Shown piece after piece: positions 9,012 through 19,875 of a stretch of DNA of 64,000 nucleotides (position 1 is the first letter of the stretch; every line of letters starts with the position of its first letter). A program made the position numbers and the translations under genes. The notes below the pieces were generated by a model. The model was given only the letters and a program-made list of their open reading frames with translations, was not told the origin of the DNA and did no database searches. This stretch comes from Planctomycetota bacterium (lineage in GTDB: Bacteria > Planctomycetota > UBA1135 > UBA2386): the NCBI GenBank assembly GCA_020638695.1, contig JACKIB010000004.1, positions 62,001 to 126,000 of the forward strand, in the 5' to 3' direction.

Positions 9012-9068
9012 CTCTGCGCGCCCCGGCCAACCGGCACCACCGGCGTGCGTCCGTGAGCGTCGTGGAAC

Positions 9069-9800
9069 TCAGCGCGAGATCGAGATCCCATCCGGCCGGT
9101 GACGCACTTCGCGCGGTGCGTAGGACGGCCGCGGCACCGCCAACGCCTCGCGCATTCGCGCGGGGCCGGTGAAGGTGATGAACCGCTTTTCCTGGTTACC
9201 CCGCCGCAGCGTCGCCAGGCCGCTCGCCAGGCCGACGAAGGTCAGCTGGCCGGCGCGCTCGGCGGTGTCTTCGAGGAAGATCCCCGTCCCGCGTGGAAGT
9301 GCCCGACCGGGCCACTCCAAGGCGTAGCCGGTGACTGCGTCGTCGTGCGCCACGCGAACGGTGATGCGCTCTACGTCGCGGCCGGCCCACACCAGCGCCA
9401 CCAGCTTGTCGCCGTCGGCGAGTTCGCGATCGAGCACCGGCACCGCCTGGGTCTTGAGGTCGATCAACGCGATGTCGTAGACCCCGCCCAGCCGCCGAAT
9501 CACGCCGTCGTCGACCAGCACGTCGGGGCCGAGGAAGTAGTGCACGCGGCAGTCACCACTCGCGCCGTCGGCGCTGAGGAAGACCACGCCTTCGGTGGTG
9601 GTGGCGCCGAGCTTGTCCGCTTGTCCGCGCACCTCGATGCGGGCTACCGGGCGGCTGCGATCGATCTCGTGCACCCCGGAGAACAGGTGGACCGAGCAAG
9701 CGCTCGACCCGGCGAGCAGCGCCAGCCCGCACAGACGCACCGCCAGAGCGGCGCGGCGGCGTGGACTCCCGGACGAAACGGTGCTGTTGCGCTGCTCCAT
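9069..9800 (-). CDS. Hypothetical lipoprotein
   Basis: This 243-residue protein of unknown function has a basic N-terminus (SPRRRAALAVRL), a hydrophobic stretch and a lipobox LAGSSAC at about residues 30-36, so it is probably lipid-anchored. The mature part is beta-rich in appearance, with no recognised catalytic motif. The gene follows fmdB on the same strand with a 48-base gap that contains a -10-like tatcat at 9822-9817, so it may have its own promoter rather than being part of the chaperone operon. It converges with the tandem repeat array. Confidence 0.65.
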   Translation of the reverse strand: MEQRNSTVSSGSPRRRAALAVRLCGLALLAGSSACSVHLFSGVHEIDRSRPVARIEVRGQADKLGATTTEGVVFLSADGASGDCRVHYFLGPDVLVDDGVIRRLGGVYDIALIDLKTQAVPVLDRELADGDKLVALVWAGRDVERITVRVAHDDAVTGYALEWPGRALPRGTGIFLEDTAERAGQLTFVGLASGLATLRRGNQEKRFITFTGPARMREALAVPRPSYAPREVRHRPDGISISR

Positions 9801-9816
9801 GGTCTGTCGGCCTCGG

Positions 9817-9822
9817 ATGATA
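9817..9822 (-). promoter_or_regulatory. -10-like element for lipoprotein gene
   Basis: On the minus strand the sequence reads cggctatcatcc, giving TATCAT (5 of 6 to TATAAT) 16 bases before the ATG at 9800. No good -35 is visible. It belongs to a set of GGCTANNNT sites found upstream of several genes in the window. Confidence 0.35.
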
Positions 9823-9848
9823 GCCGGGCCGGACGCGTCCGGCGCGGA

Positions 9849-10196
9849 TCAGTCCGTCGCTTCGGACTTGTTCGGACCCTTCTTCTTCGTGTCGGACGCC
9901 GCGGCACTGTCGCTGGAGCCCGCACCGCCGGATCCGGTGGCGCTCGAGCCGGGGCTTCCCGAATCGCCGCTCGGCGCGTCCTTGTCGGCTTCCTTGGCCT
10001 TGCGGTACGACGCGCTGCGGTAGTCGGTCTCGTAGAAGCCGGAACCCTTGAAGATGATCCCTGCGCCGGGCCCGATCAGGCGAACGAGCTTCGGCTTACC
10101 GCACGCCGGGCACTTGCGCAGCGGCTTGCTGCTCATCGACTGAAACTCCTCGAAGGAGTGTTGGCAGCTCTCGCACTCGTAGGCGTAGGTCGGCAT
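9849..10196 (-). CDS. FmdB-family zinc-ribbon protein
   Basis: The 115-residue protein opens with MPTYAYECESCQHSFEEF and has a paired KCPACGKPKLVRLIGPG, the CxxC...CxxC zinc ribbon of the FmdB family, followed by FKGSGFYETDYR. The C-terminal third is a low-complexity Ser/Gly/Asp-rich tail ending with charged residues. FmdB-family proteins are small, often lie next to stress or ribosomal genes, and have no settled biochemical role. It starts five bases after the grpE stop and is probably the last gene of the chaperone operon. Confidence 0.85.
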   Translation of the reverse strand: MPTYAYECESCQHSFEEFQSMSSKPLRKCPACGKPKLVRLIGPGAGIIFKGSGFYETDYRSASYRKAKEADKDAPSGDSGSPGSSATGSGGAGSSDSAAASDTKKKGPNKSEATD

Positions 10197-10201
10197 GTCG
10201 G

Positions 10202-10801
10202 TCAGTCCCGTTCGGCCTCGCTCTCACCCGCCTCGCGCTCCGCGGTCGCCGAGCCGCCGCCGACCATCACGCGGGTCGGACGGATCACCCGCCCTTCCAG
10301 CGTGTAGCCCTTCTGCAGCACCGCGGTGACCTTGCCGGAGGGCGCCTGGGGGTCCGGATCGATCCCCACCGCCTCGTGAACCGTCGGATCGAACAGCTCG
10401 CCCTCGGCCGAGATCTCGCGCACGCCGTGGCGCTCGAACACGCCTTGCAGCAACCCCTGCACCATGAGCAAGCCGTCGCGGATCGACTGCACGGCAGCAT
10501 CGCCGGTCTGTTGCCCGATCTCGGTTGCCAGGTGGAAGTTGTCGAGCACCGGCAGCATCTCGCTGGTCAGGGTCTCGATCGCCGACTTGCGTGCCTCGGC
10601 CATCTCCTGTGCGCGCCGCTTGCGGAAGTTCTGCAGGTCCGCAAGGGTGCGTTGGAGCTGCGCGGCGAGCTGGTCGCGCTCGGCGGTCAACGTCGCGAGA
10701 TCGTCGGTCGACGCCTCGTCCGCAGGGTCCGCCATCGCCTCGCCGTGCGGGTCGACCTGCGGTTGCTCGGTGGCGTCGGATTCGTTCTTGGAGTTGCTCA
10801 T
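10202..10801 (-). CDS. grpE: GrpE, DnaK nucleotide exchange factor
   Basis: This 199-residue protein has an acidic N-terminal region, then the long coiled-coil typical of GrpE (RDQLAAQLQRTLADLQNFRKRRAQEM), and the beta-domain signature ending GYTLEGRVIRPTRVMVGGGS. GrpE dimers speed ADP release from DnaK. The gene starts 16 bases after the dnaJ stop, consistent with one transcript. dnaK itself is not in the window, so the set is split. The assignment is secure from the HEAVG-type motif (VHEAVGIDPDP) and C-terminal signature. Confidence 0.95.
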   Translation of the reverse strand: MSNSKNESDATEQPQVDPHGEAMADPADEASTDDLATLTAERDQLAAQLQRTLADLQNFRKRRAQEMAEARKSAIETLTSEMLPVLDNFHLATEIGQQTGDAAVQSIRDGLLMVQGLLQGVFERHGVREISAEGELFDPTVHEAVGIDPDPQAPSGKVTAVLQKGYTLEGRVIRPTRVMVGGGSATAEREAGESEAERD

Positions 10802-10817
10802 CGCTGCTGTTCGAGAG

Positions 10818-11954
10818 TCACTGGAAGATGTCCTTCACCCGCTCGACGATGCCCTTGCGCTTCTTCTTGCCCTTGCTGTCGTCGAGTTCGTCGAAGCGCC
10901 GCAGCAGCTCTTCCTGCTCCGAGTTGATCTTCTCGGGCACTTCGATCTGCACCTGCACGAAGGTGTGGCCCTTGCCGTAGCCGTCCATTCGCGGCAGCCC
11001 CTGGTTGCGCAGCCGCAGGCGCGTGCCGGGCTGGGTGCCTGGCGGGATCTTGAGCGCGACCGTGCCGCCACCCAGTGTCGGGATGTCCACGGTGTCGCCG
11101 ACCACTGCCTGGCGGTAGCTCACCGTGATCTGGGTCAACAGGTCGTCGCCGTGCCGGGTGAACACCTGGTGGGGCTCGATCCCGATGACCACCACGAGGT
11201 CGCCGGCGGGACCGTTGTGCTCACCGGGCTCGCCCTCGCCGGGGATGCGCTGCACGTGGCCGTCCTCGATGCCGGGCGGAATGCTGACGGTGATCGATCG
11301 GCGCTTGCGCTCGACTCCGCTACCCCGGCATTGGGTGCAGGGAGTGTCGACTACCTGCCCGTGCCCATGGCACTTGGGGCACGGCTGGCTGACTTGGAAG
11401 AACCCTTGCGAGCGCACGACCTGTCCGTGACCCCCGCAGGTACCACAGGTCTTGGGAGAAGTGCCCGGCTTGGCGCCGCTGCCACCGCAGCCCTCGCAGG
11501 GCTCGTTGCGGTTGATCTCCAGCGTCTTGCGGGTGCCGAGCGCCACCTCCTCGAGGCTGAGCATCAAGTCGACCCGCAGGCTCGCACCGCGCCGCGCCCG
11601 GGTTCCGCCGCGCCGGCCGAACAGCTGGTCGAAGATCCCGCCGCCGCCACCACCGAAGATGTCGCCGAACGCCGAGAAGATGTCCTCGAGGTTGGAGAAG
11701 CCGCCGCCGGGACCGGCGTACTGGCCGTCCACCGCGGCGTGACCGAACTGGTCGTAGCGGGCCCGCTTGTCGCTGTCGGACAGCACCGAGTACGCCTCGG
11801 CGGCCTCTTTGAAGCGTGCCTCCGCGGCCTTGTCCCCCTTGTTCTGGTCGGGGTGGTTGGCCAGCGCGAGCTTGCGATAGGCCTTCTTGATCTCGCCGTC
11901 GGACGCGTTCTTGCCGACGCCGAGCACCTCGTAGTAGTCGCGCTTGCTTGCCAT
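10818..11954 (-). CDS. dnaJ: Chaperone DnaJ
   Basis: This is a full-length type I Hsp40 of 378 residues. The J-domain has the HPD tripeptide (LALANHPDQNKGDK), followed by a G/F linker rich in GGG and DIFSAFGDIFGG. Four CxxCxGxG zinc repeats are visible: CEGCGGSG, CGTCGGHG, CPKCHGHG and CTQCRGSG. The C-terminal substrate domain includes RLRLRNQGLPRMDGYGKG. It stimulates DnaK ATPase and delivers unfolded clients. It lies 147 bases downstream of groEL1, with two strong hairpins in that gap, so it may be expressed from a separate promoter or by read-through. Confidence 0.96.
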   Translation of the reverse strand: MASKRDYYEVLGVGKNASDGEIKKAYRKLALANHPDQNKGDKAAEARFKEAAEAYSVLSDSDKRARYDQFGHAAVDGQYAGPGGGFSNLEDIFSAFGDIFGGGGGGIFDQLFGRRGGTRARRGASLRVDLMLSLEEVALGTRKTLEINRNEPCEGCGGSGAKPGTSPKTCGTCGGHGQVVRSQGFFQVSQPCPKCHGHGQVVDTPCTQCRGSGVERKRRSITVSIPPGIEDGHVQRIPGEGEPGEHNGPAGDLVVVIGIEPHQVFTRHGDDLLTQITVSYRQAVVGDTVDIPTLGGGTVALKIPPGTQPGTRLRLRNQGLPRMDGYGKGHTFVQVQIEVPEKINSEQEELLRRFDELDDSKGKKKRKGIVERVKDIFQ

Positions 11955-11983
11955 GCGGAAGGCCTGGGGTGACGGAACGGTGG

Positions 11984-12067
11984 GGGTGGCAGGCCGCTGC
12001 CACCCGGATCAGATCGTGTGGGGGCCGTCCGGGCTCTCATCGGCCGGAGCGGGGGACGCTCCGGCCG
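11984..12067 (-). terminator. Paired hairpins between groEL1 and dnaJ
   Basis: Two inverted repeats follow the groEL1 stop. The first is cggccggagcg at 12041-12051 with cgctccggccg at 12057-12067 (11-bp stem, 5-base loop). The second is gggtggcag at 11984-11992 with ctgccaccc at 11997-12005 (9-bp stem, 4-base loop). There is no T-run after either on the minus strand, so they may act as Rho-type or processing signals rather than a classic intrinsic terminator. Confidence 0.6.
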
Positions 12068-12101
12068 AACGCTGCTGGTTCACCCGAACGGCGGACACCG
12101 G

Positions 12102-13706
12102 TCAGCTCACCGCACCATCGACCGCCTCGGCGTCGTCCTTGATCGACGTCACCAAGGTGTCGGTCGTCAGCATGAGCCCGGCGATGCTCGCCGCGTTCTG
12201 CAGCGCGCAGCGGACCACCTTGGTCGGGTCGAGGATCCCGGCCTTGATCAGGTCGACCCACTCGTTGGTGACCGCGTTGAAGCCCTCGGTGGGCTTGCGG
12301 GACAGCGTCTCGTCGACGATCACCGCGCCCTCCTCGCCAGCGTTCTCGGCGATCTGCCGCAACGGGGCGGAGCAGGCCCGCTTGACCAGCTCCACGCCGA
12401 AGCGCTCGTCGCCCTTGGCGCGCAGGGTGTCGAGCACCGCGCTGGCCCGCAGCAAAGCGGTACCGCCGCCGGGCACGATGCCCTCGGCGACCGCTGCCCG
12501 GGTGGCATTCAGCGCGTCCTCGACCCGCTGCTTCTTCTGCTTCATGTCGGCTTCGGTCTGCGCACCCACGCGGATGATCGCGACGCCGCCGGTCAGCTTC
12601 GCCAACCGCTCCTGCAGCTTTTCCTTGTCGTACTTGGAGGTGGTGGTCTCGATCTGGTTGCGGATGCTGTCGGCGCGCGCGGTGACGTCGGCCTTCTTGC
12701 CAGCGCCCTCGATGAGGGTGGTCGAGTCCTTGTCGATCACCACCTTGCGGGCGGTGCCCAGTTGCGACACCGTCACGTTCTCCAGCTTGATGCCGAGGTC
12801 CTCGCTGATGCTCTGCCCGCCGGTGATGGTGGCGATGTCGGCGAGGATCGCCTTGCGGCGGTCACCGAAGCCCGGCGCCTTCACCGCGGCGACGTTGAGC
12901 ACGCCCTTGATGCGGTTGATCACCAGCGCGGCCAGCGCCTCCGCTTCGACGTCCTCGGCGATGATCAGCAGGGGGCGACTGGAGGTGCTGACCTGCTCCA
13001 GCAGCGGCACCAGCTCGCGCACGCTGCTGATCTTCTTCTCGAAGATCAGGATGTAGGGGTTCTCCAGCACCGCCTCCATGGTCTTGGCGTCGGTGATGAA
13101 GTACGGCGAGATGTAGCCCTTGTCGAACTCCATACCCTCGGCGAAGTCCAGCTGGGTGTCGGCGGAGCTGCCGTCCTCGACTGTGATCACGCCTTCCGAG
13201 CCGACCTTCATGACCGCCTCGGCGAGCAGGTCACCGATTTCCTGGTCTTGGTTGGCCGACAGCGCGCCGACCGAGGCGATCTGCTCCTTGCCCTTGACCG
13301 GCTTGCTCATCGACTCGAGCTCGGCGACCACCGCGCGCACCGCCTTGTCGATCCCGGAGCGCAGCTCGTTCGGGTTGGCCCCCGAGGTGAGGAAGCGCTG
13401 GCCGGTGGTGATGATGCTCTCGGCGAGCACCGTTGCGGTAGTGGTGCCGTCGCCCGCGGTGTCGTTGGTCTTGCTCGAGACCTCCTGCACCAGCTTGGCG
13501 CCCATGTTCTCGAACGGGTCTTCGAGTTCGATTTCCTTGGCGACGCTCACACCGTCGCGGGTCACCATCGGGCCGCCGAACGACTTCTCGATGATGACGT
13601 TCTTGCCGGCTGGTCCGAGGGTGACCTTGACCACCTTCGCCAGCTTGCTCACACCCTCGACGACTTTGCGCCGAGCGGTCTCGTCGAACATGATCTGCTT
13701 GCCCAT
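12102..13706 (-). CDS. groEL: Chaperonin GroEL, tail-less paralogue
   Basis: This 534-residue 60-kDa chaperonin carries the nucleotide motif DTAGDGTTTATVLAESI and the family signature AAVAEGIVPGGGTALLRA. Unlike the second copy it ends TSIKDDAEAVDGAVS, with no Gly-Gly-Met tail. A strong Shine-Dalgarno (aggagg) lies 8 bases before the ATG. groES is 11 bases upstream, so the two are co-translated. In bacteria with several chaperonins, tail-less or altered-tail paralogues are often specialised for certain clients; that role is inferred here. Confidence 0.96.
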   Translation of the reverse strand: MGKQIMFDETARRKVVEGVSKLAKVVKVTLGPAGKNVIIEKSFGGPMVTRDGVSVAKEIELEDPFENMGAKLVQEVSSKTNDTAGDGTTTATVLAESIITTGQRFLTSGANPNELRSGIDKAVRAVVAELESMSKPVKGKEQIASVGALSANQDQEIGDLLAEAVMKVGSEGVITVEDGSSADTQLDFAEGMEFDKGYISPYFITDAKTMEAVLENPYILIFEKKISSVRELVPLLEQVSTSSRPLLIIAEDVEAEALAALVINRIKGVLNVAAVKAPGFGDRRKAILADIATITGGQSISEDLGIKLENVTVSQLGTARKVVIDKDSTTLIEGAGKKADVTARADSIRNQIETTTSKYDKEKLQERLAKLTGGVAIIRVGAQTEADMKQKKQRVEDALNATRAAVAEGIVPGGGTALLRASAVLDTLRAKGDERFGVELVKRACSAPLRQIAENAGEEGAVIVDETLSRKPTEGFNAVTNEWVDLIKAGILDPTKVVRCALQNAASIAGLMLTTDTLVTSIKDDAEAVDGAVS

Positions 13707-13717
13707 TGCCGTTCCTC

Positions 13718-14014
13718 CTAGGCCTCTTGGTTCAGCTTGGCCAACAGTTCGCTCTCGCGAACGATCTTGTACTCGACTCCGTCGACCTTGACGTCGGAGC
13801 CGGAGTACTTGCCGAACAGCACGATGTCGCCCTTCTTCACGTCGGGCTTGATGCGCTTGCCGCTCTTGTCGCGCTTGCCTTCGCCGACAGCAGTGACCTT
13901 GCCCTGCTGCGGTTTCTCCTTCGCGCTGTCGGGCAGCAGAATGCCGCCGGCGCTGGTCTCTTCGGCGTCGAGAATCTTCAAGACGATGCGGTCGTCGAGG
14001 GGTCGAATAGCCAT
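13718..14014 (-). CDS. groES: Co-chaperonin GroES
   Basis: The protein has 98 residues, the normal length for GroES. It begins MAIRPLDDRIVLKILDAEE and has the mobile loop region ETSAGGILLPDSAKEKPQ and the C-terminal KVDGVEYKIVRESELLAKL. It forms the lid of the GroEL chamber. It is the only groES in the window and sits between two groEL genes, so it may serve both. An aggaat stretch upstream of the ATG could act as ribosome binding site. Confidence 0.96.
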   Translation of the reverse strand: MAIRPLDDRIVLKILDAEETSAGGILLPDSAKEKPQQGKVTAVGEGKRDKSGKRIKPDVKKGDIVLFGKYSGSDVKVDGVEYKIVRESELLAKLNQEA

Positions 14015-14075
14015 TTCAGTGATTCCTGTGTCAGTTCGTGTGTCGTGAGTCTGTGTGTGGTGCGCGCCGCGGGGG

Positions 14076-15773
<1,698 letters not shown>

Positions 15774-15849
15774 TGTGTGTGGTTCGGTTGGCGTGGGGTT
15801 GATCTGGCCACGGCTGCGAGAGAGAAGGAGAAAGGGGCGCCGGGGCCTG

Positions 15850-15912
15850 GCCCGGACGATTCATGACCCAGCTGCTCGCGCACGATCTCGCGGAGCTGAT
15901 GAATGGTCGGGG
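15850..15912. repeat. Palindromic MITE-like repeat, copy B (core deleted)
   Basis: The two terminal segments of the family are joined directly here: gcccggacgattcatgac at 15850-15867 and gagctgatgaatggtcgggg at 15893-15912, inverted with respect to each other. The middle part found in copies C and D is missing. It lies in the divergent gap between groEL2 and the NPCBM-like gene, a 320-base region with no other gene. Confidence 0.65.
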
Positions 15913-16093
15913 CAGCGCAGTGCCGCGCATAGCAAACCCGGTGCCATCACCTGCGTGCCGCCTCGGACCCGACCCGCTGCGCGAATCCGCGACAATCTGG
16001 CAGCGGCAGCGCGGAGTTCGGGAGAAAATGGTGCCAAACTGGCATGTCCGCCGAGGGTTTGGCATCGACTCGCTCGGACCCGATGATGCGCCC

Positions 16094-17350
16094 ATGCTGT
16101 CGATGACCCGGATTGCGCTGGTGCTCGGGGCGGCGTCCGCCGCGCTCGCCGCGCAATCGCAACCATTCCTGCTCACCCGCATGAGCGGTGCCCAGTCGTC
16201 CGGTGTGCCGAAGGCCGTGATCGGCGCCGGGGACGCCCGCAAGCTGCGGATCGCCATCGAGGGGGTGCAGATCGACGTGCCTTGGGGGGAGATCCTCTCG
16301 CTGCAGGGCCCGGCGCCGCGGGTCGTGGCGCCACTGACCGTGCAGATGGTCGGCGGGGACGAGCTCAAGGGCGAGATCCACGGCGGCGACCGCGGCGGCG
16401 ATCAGCTCGCCCTCACGTCACTCTGCCTCGGTGTGCAGCGGGTCCCGACCGATCGCCTGGCACGGATGTTCTTCGCCGACCGGGTGGGGCCCGGCGGCGC
16501 GGATCGGATCGTGCTCGAAGCGTCGAGCGGCTTTCGGGAGGCGCTGTTCCGCAAGGCGCTGCGCGGGTTCGACACCGTCGGCGGCGAGATCGAGCGATTC
16601 ACCGCCGAAGGGGTGATGTTCGCCGCCCAGGGGCGCAGCAGCCCCAGCTTGTACCGCTGGTCGACGCTGCTGGGAGTTGCCCTGCTCGAGGGCGCCGCGC
16701 CGAAGGCGCCGGGCGCGTGGCTGTTGCACACCACCGCGGGGGACCGCCTGCGGGTGGAGTTCGACGGCTTGTCCGAACGCGGTTTCGCGCTGCGCACCGA
16801 GTTCGGTCCGATCACCCTCACCGCCGACCGGGTGGCTGCACTGACGCGGGTCGGCGGCGATCACCGCTTCCTGTCCGACCTCGACCCGGTGCGCGTCGAG
16901 GAGTCGGGAAGCGAATCGAAGGTCGACCCGTCGCCGCTGTTCCGCTGGCGACGCGATCGGACCGCGAGCGGAGGCGTGGTCGGGGCGGTGCACAGTCGCG
17001 CTGATGGCTATCTGGTGGTCCACGGCGCCACCTATGGCAAGGGCATCGGGGTGCACAGCCGCTGTGTGTTGACGTTCCGGGTGCCGCCCGGCGTGCGGAA
17101 GTTCTTCGCCTTGGTGGCGATCGACGACGAAGTGTTGGCGCTCGACGTCACCGGGGACGCGGACGCGGTGGTCAAGTCCGGGGACAAGGTGCTGGTGCAG
17201 CACACCGGGTTGCGCCGCGGTGCCGCGCCCAGGCCCATCGGTCCGGTTGCCGTGGAGCCCGGCGCGCTGTTGACGCTCGAGGTCGGGTTCGGCAAGGGCA
17301 TGTTCCTCGGCGATCGCGTCGACTGGTTGTCCGCCGTATTCCTCAAATGA
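16094..17350 (+). CDS. Secreted protein with C-terminal NPCBM-like domain
   Basis: The protein has 418 residues when started at 16094, where a signal peptide begins (MLSMTRIALVLGAASAALAAQ). Longer upstream frames run through a repeat and are unlikely to be translated. The last ~120 residues (GVVGAVHSRADGYLVVHGATYGKGIGVHS...) resemble the NPCBM/NEW2 carbohydrate-binding-like domain common in planctomycete secreted proteins: conserved glycine-rich GKGIGVHS, FRVPPGVRKF and a VDWLSAVFL end. The middle region is unrecognised. It precedes a vWA membrane protein by 28 bases and may share its transcript. Confidence 0.7.
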   Translation: MLSMTRIALVLGAASAALAAQSQPFLLTRMSGAQSSGVPKAVIGAGDARKLRIAIEGVQIDVPWGEILSLQGPAPRVVAPLTVQMVGGDELKGEIHGGDRGGDQLALTSLCLGVQRVPTDRLARMFFADRVGPGGADRIVLEASSGFREALFRKALRGFDTVGGEIERFTAEGVMFAAQGRSSPSLYRWSTLLGVALLEGAAPKAPGAWLLHTTAGDRLRVEFDGLSERGFALRTEFGPITLTADRVAALTRVGGDHRFLSDLDPVRVEESGSESKVDPSPLFRWRRDRTASGGVVGAVHSRADGYLVVHGATYGKGIGVHSRCVLTFRVPPGVRKFFALVAIDDEVLALDVTGDADAVVKSGDKVLVQHTGLRRGAAPRPIGPVAVEPGALLTLEVGFGKGMFLGDRVDWLSAVFLK

Positions 17351-17378
17351 ACCTTCCTCGAATGAATCCAGTGCGGAA

Positions 17379-19871
17379 ATGACGCCCTGGCAGCTGGCCG
17401 CCGCGCTCGTCGCGTTGGCGCTGCCCGCGCTGCTGCTGCCCCGCCGCGGGCCGTGGTGGCTGCGGATGGTCGCCGCCCTGGCATTGCTCACCACCGCGTT
17501 CGCTGCCCTGGATCTGCCGCGTGCGATCGTCGAGCCGGTGGCGCCCGAAGTGATCGTGGTCGCCACGCAGCCGCTGCAGACCGCGCAGGCCCGCGCGGGG
17601 GTACCGACCCTCGGTGCGGGCGTCACCGTGACCTACGAGCCCGGCGCCGGTGCGCTCGCTGCGCGGTTGGCGCGCGCGCGGTTGCGCCGGGACGCGGCTC
17701 CGGGATCCAGGGTGCTGTTGCTGTGGAGTGGCCGCACCGCGGCAGCGGGGCCGTCCCCGCGGACCGCGCCCGGTACCCGCGCCGCGGTCGGCACGCTACG
17801 GCCGCCGTTGCCGCTCGACCCGCGGGCGATCGAGGTGCGTCCCCTCGGTCCGCTCGCCGTAGGCCGAGCCGGTGCGCTCGAGATCGGGCTCGGTTCTGCC
17901 GCGCGAGGGCGCACCGATCTCCGCGGTCGGATCGAGGTGCGCGACCCCAGCGAGCGCGTGGTGTGTTCGCAGCCGATCGGTGGCGATCCCGTGGAGCGGC
18001 TCGACTGGCGCCCCTCGGGTGAGGGGGACCATACCGTCGAGCTCGAACTCGAGCTGGGCGATGCGCGGCTGCACGGCCGAGGCGTGGTGCACGTCGCTGG
18101 CCCACCCCCCGTGACGTTGGTCGGCGGTGGGGCCGGCGCGCCCGGCACCCGTTCCGCGGCGTGGCTCGGGGCGCTTGCGGTTCAGGGGTTGAAGGCACAC
18201 CCGGTGGCGCAGCTCCCGTCGCGGTTGGAGGGGACGCTGGTGCTGCTCGATCGATTGGCAGCCGCGGACCAAGCGCGCGTGGTCGAGTTCGTGCGCGACG
18301 GTGGCGGCGTGTTCTTCGTCGGTGCGCCGGATGGCGGCGGCCTGCCGCCGCGCGACCAACCGCTCGGCGGGATCGCCCCGGTGTTGTGGTCGGGGGTCGT
18401 GCCGCGCCGCGCGGGGGATGGCGCCGGGGCTCCGGACTCCAAGGCCGACCACCCGACGCGCGACACCACGCCGCCGCCCCCCGCCCCGCCCGAGTCGGCC
18501 AAGGGCGACACCCAGAAGGCTCGCCTGCGGCCCGACGCCAAGGAGGAACTCGCGCCGGCCCGCGGCATCGCCATGGTGCTCGTCGTCGACCGCTCGTGGA
18601 GCATGAGCGAGCCGCTGGCCCGCGGCATCACCAAAATGGACCTCGCCCGGGCCAGTGCGCTGAAGACCGCCCAGGCACTCGACTCCGGCGACACGCTCGG
18701 GGTGGTGTCGTTCGGCAGCGGGGCGACCGAGGTCCTGCCGCTGGTGCCGGTCGAGCAGGGCGGCAAGATCCGTCGTTCGCTCGCCGATCTGCGGGCGCTG
18801 CGCGAGGGCACGAACCTCGCGGGCGGACTGCGCATCGCCCGGCAGATGCTGCAGCGATCGAAGGCGTCGATCAAGCACGTGGTGGTGGTCAGCGATGGCG
18901 AGTTCACCGACGCCGACTCCGAACTCGATCCGGCATTCGTCGCGGCGTTGCGCTACCGCGGCTCAGGCGTGTCGCTGTACATCGTGCAGGTCATCCCGCT
19001 GGAGGCGATGTCCGCTGGGGCGGCCACTCGGGTGAAGAAGCTCACCGGGCTCGCCAACGGGTTGGCGGCCGACGCCGACAACCCGTTCTTCTGCAACCTG
19101 AAGTCGTTCGACGCCGTGCCCCGGATTCTCAGCGCCGAGGTGCGGCGGTTGCGTACCAAGGCCGGCCGACCGTCCGACAAGCCCGGCACCGGCGCCGGTG
19201 GTTCGGGCCAAAAGCCCGGCGCGACCGAGCGGCAACCCCCGCAGCCGCCTCAGCCGAGTCCGCCCCAGCCGGTTCCGCCGACCCCGCGCGAGCCCGTGCC
19301 CGCGGAGCTCGTGGTGCGCGCGCTCGAGGACTCGCCGCTGCTCGAGCCGGACGTGGCAGCCGGATTTCCCTCGGTCGCCGGAGTTCTCACGGTGGCCGCG
19401 CGCGACGACGCCTCGACCTTGTTGGTGGCGGGTCGCGAGGGGATTCCCTTGCTCGCGTTCGCCAACCGTGGACTCGGACGGGTCGGTGCGTGGACCGCGG
19501 ACCTGTTCGGTGCGTGGGGGCTGCGCTGGGGGAAGGATCCCAAGCTGCCGGGCCGACTGGCGCAGTGGCTGCAGTCGGTCACCCCGGCGCAGGCGTGGCT
19601 CCGGCCGCCCGCGGTGATCACCAATCCGTCGGCCGAATCCGCGGCACCGGTCCCCGCCGAGCTCGAGGCCTTGGAACGAATTGCGGGCGCGAAGCTCCGA
19701 GCGGTGGGGTCTTGGGTCCCGCCATCGCCTACAGTCCACGACCGCACCGAGCGTCGGGGCGTCGAGCACGCCCTTCCGGCGGTCCTTTCGCTGTGCCTGC
19801 TCGCCGCCGCGGAGTTCCTCGCGCGACGCCGGGCGTCAGCTACTGCGTGGCGCCCTCACTCGACCGACTGA
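17379..19871 (+). CDS. vWA-domain membrane protein with GATase-like region
   Basis: This is an 830-residue protein. Two hydrophobic segments lie near the N-terminus (~5-21 and 27-45). A Gly-rich region around 240-340 (LLDRLAAADQARVVEFVRDGGGVFFVGAPDGG) looks like the glutamine-amidotransferase-like fold often attached to such proteins. A vWA domain follows at ~395-590 with a complete MIDAS: DRSWSMS, GTNLAGG and VVSDGEFTD. Proline-rich linkers flank it, and a last hydrophobic helix lies near the C-terminus. Proteins of this build occur in planctomycete MoxR/Bat-like surroundings, but no MoxR gene is here. Function is unknown. Confidence 0.75.
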   Translation: MTPWQLAAALVALALPALLLPRRGPWWLRMVAALALLTTAFAALDLPRAIVEPVAPEVIVVATQPLQTAQARAGVPTLGAGVTVTYEPGAGALAARLARARLRRDAAPGSRVLLLWSGRTAAAGPSPRTAPGTRAAVGTLRPPLPLDPRAIEVRPLGPLAVGRAGALEIGLGSAARGRTDLRGRIEVRDPSERVVCSQPIGGDPVERLDWRPSGEGDHTVELELELGDARLHGRGVVHVAGPPPVTLVGGGAGAPGTRSAAWLGALAVQGLKAHPVAQLPSRLEGTLVLLDRLAAADQARVVEFVRDGGGVFFVGAPDGGGLPPRDQPLGGIAPVLWSGVVPRRAGDGAGAPDSKADHPTRDTTPPPPAPPESAKGDTQKARLRPDAKEELAPARGIAMVLVVDRSWSMSEPLARGITKMDLARASALKTAQALDSGDTLGVVSFGSGATEVLPLVPVEQGGKIRRSLADLRALREGTNLAGGLRIARQMLQRSKASIKHVVVVSDGEFTDADSELDPAFVAALRYRGSGVSLYIVQVIPLEAMSAGAATRVKKLTGLANGLAADADNPFFCNLKSFDAVPRILSAEVRRLRTKAGRPSDKPGTGAGGSGQKPGATERQPPQPPQPSPPQPVPPTPREPVPAELVVRALEDSPLLEPDVAAGFPSVAGVLTVAARDDASTLLVAGREGIPLLAFANRGLGRVGAWTADLFGAWGLRWGKDPKLPGRLAQWLQSVTPAQAWLRPPAVITNPSAESAAPVPAELEALERIAGAKLRAVGSWVPPSPTVHDRTERRGVEHALPAVLSLCLLAAAEFLARRRASATAWRPHSTD

Positions 19872-19875
19872 AGCC

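Noticed and set aside
8172..9056. Repetitive proteins predicted across the tandem repeats
   Set aside because: Unit lengths of 186, 181 and 179 bases shift the frame between units, so no consistent repeated protein results.
12018..13721. 567-codon plus-strand frame opposite groEL1
   Set aside because: It is the antisense shadow of a clear groEL gene in GC-rich DNA, with Arg/Ala/His-biased composition and no family motifs. The same applies to 14055-15866 opposite groEL2.
15774..16093. CIRCE operator upstream of groEL2
   Set aside because: No TTAGCACTC-N9-GAGTGCTAA or near match was found; the inverted repeat there is repeat copy B.
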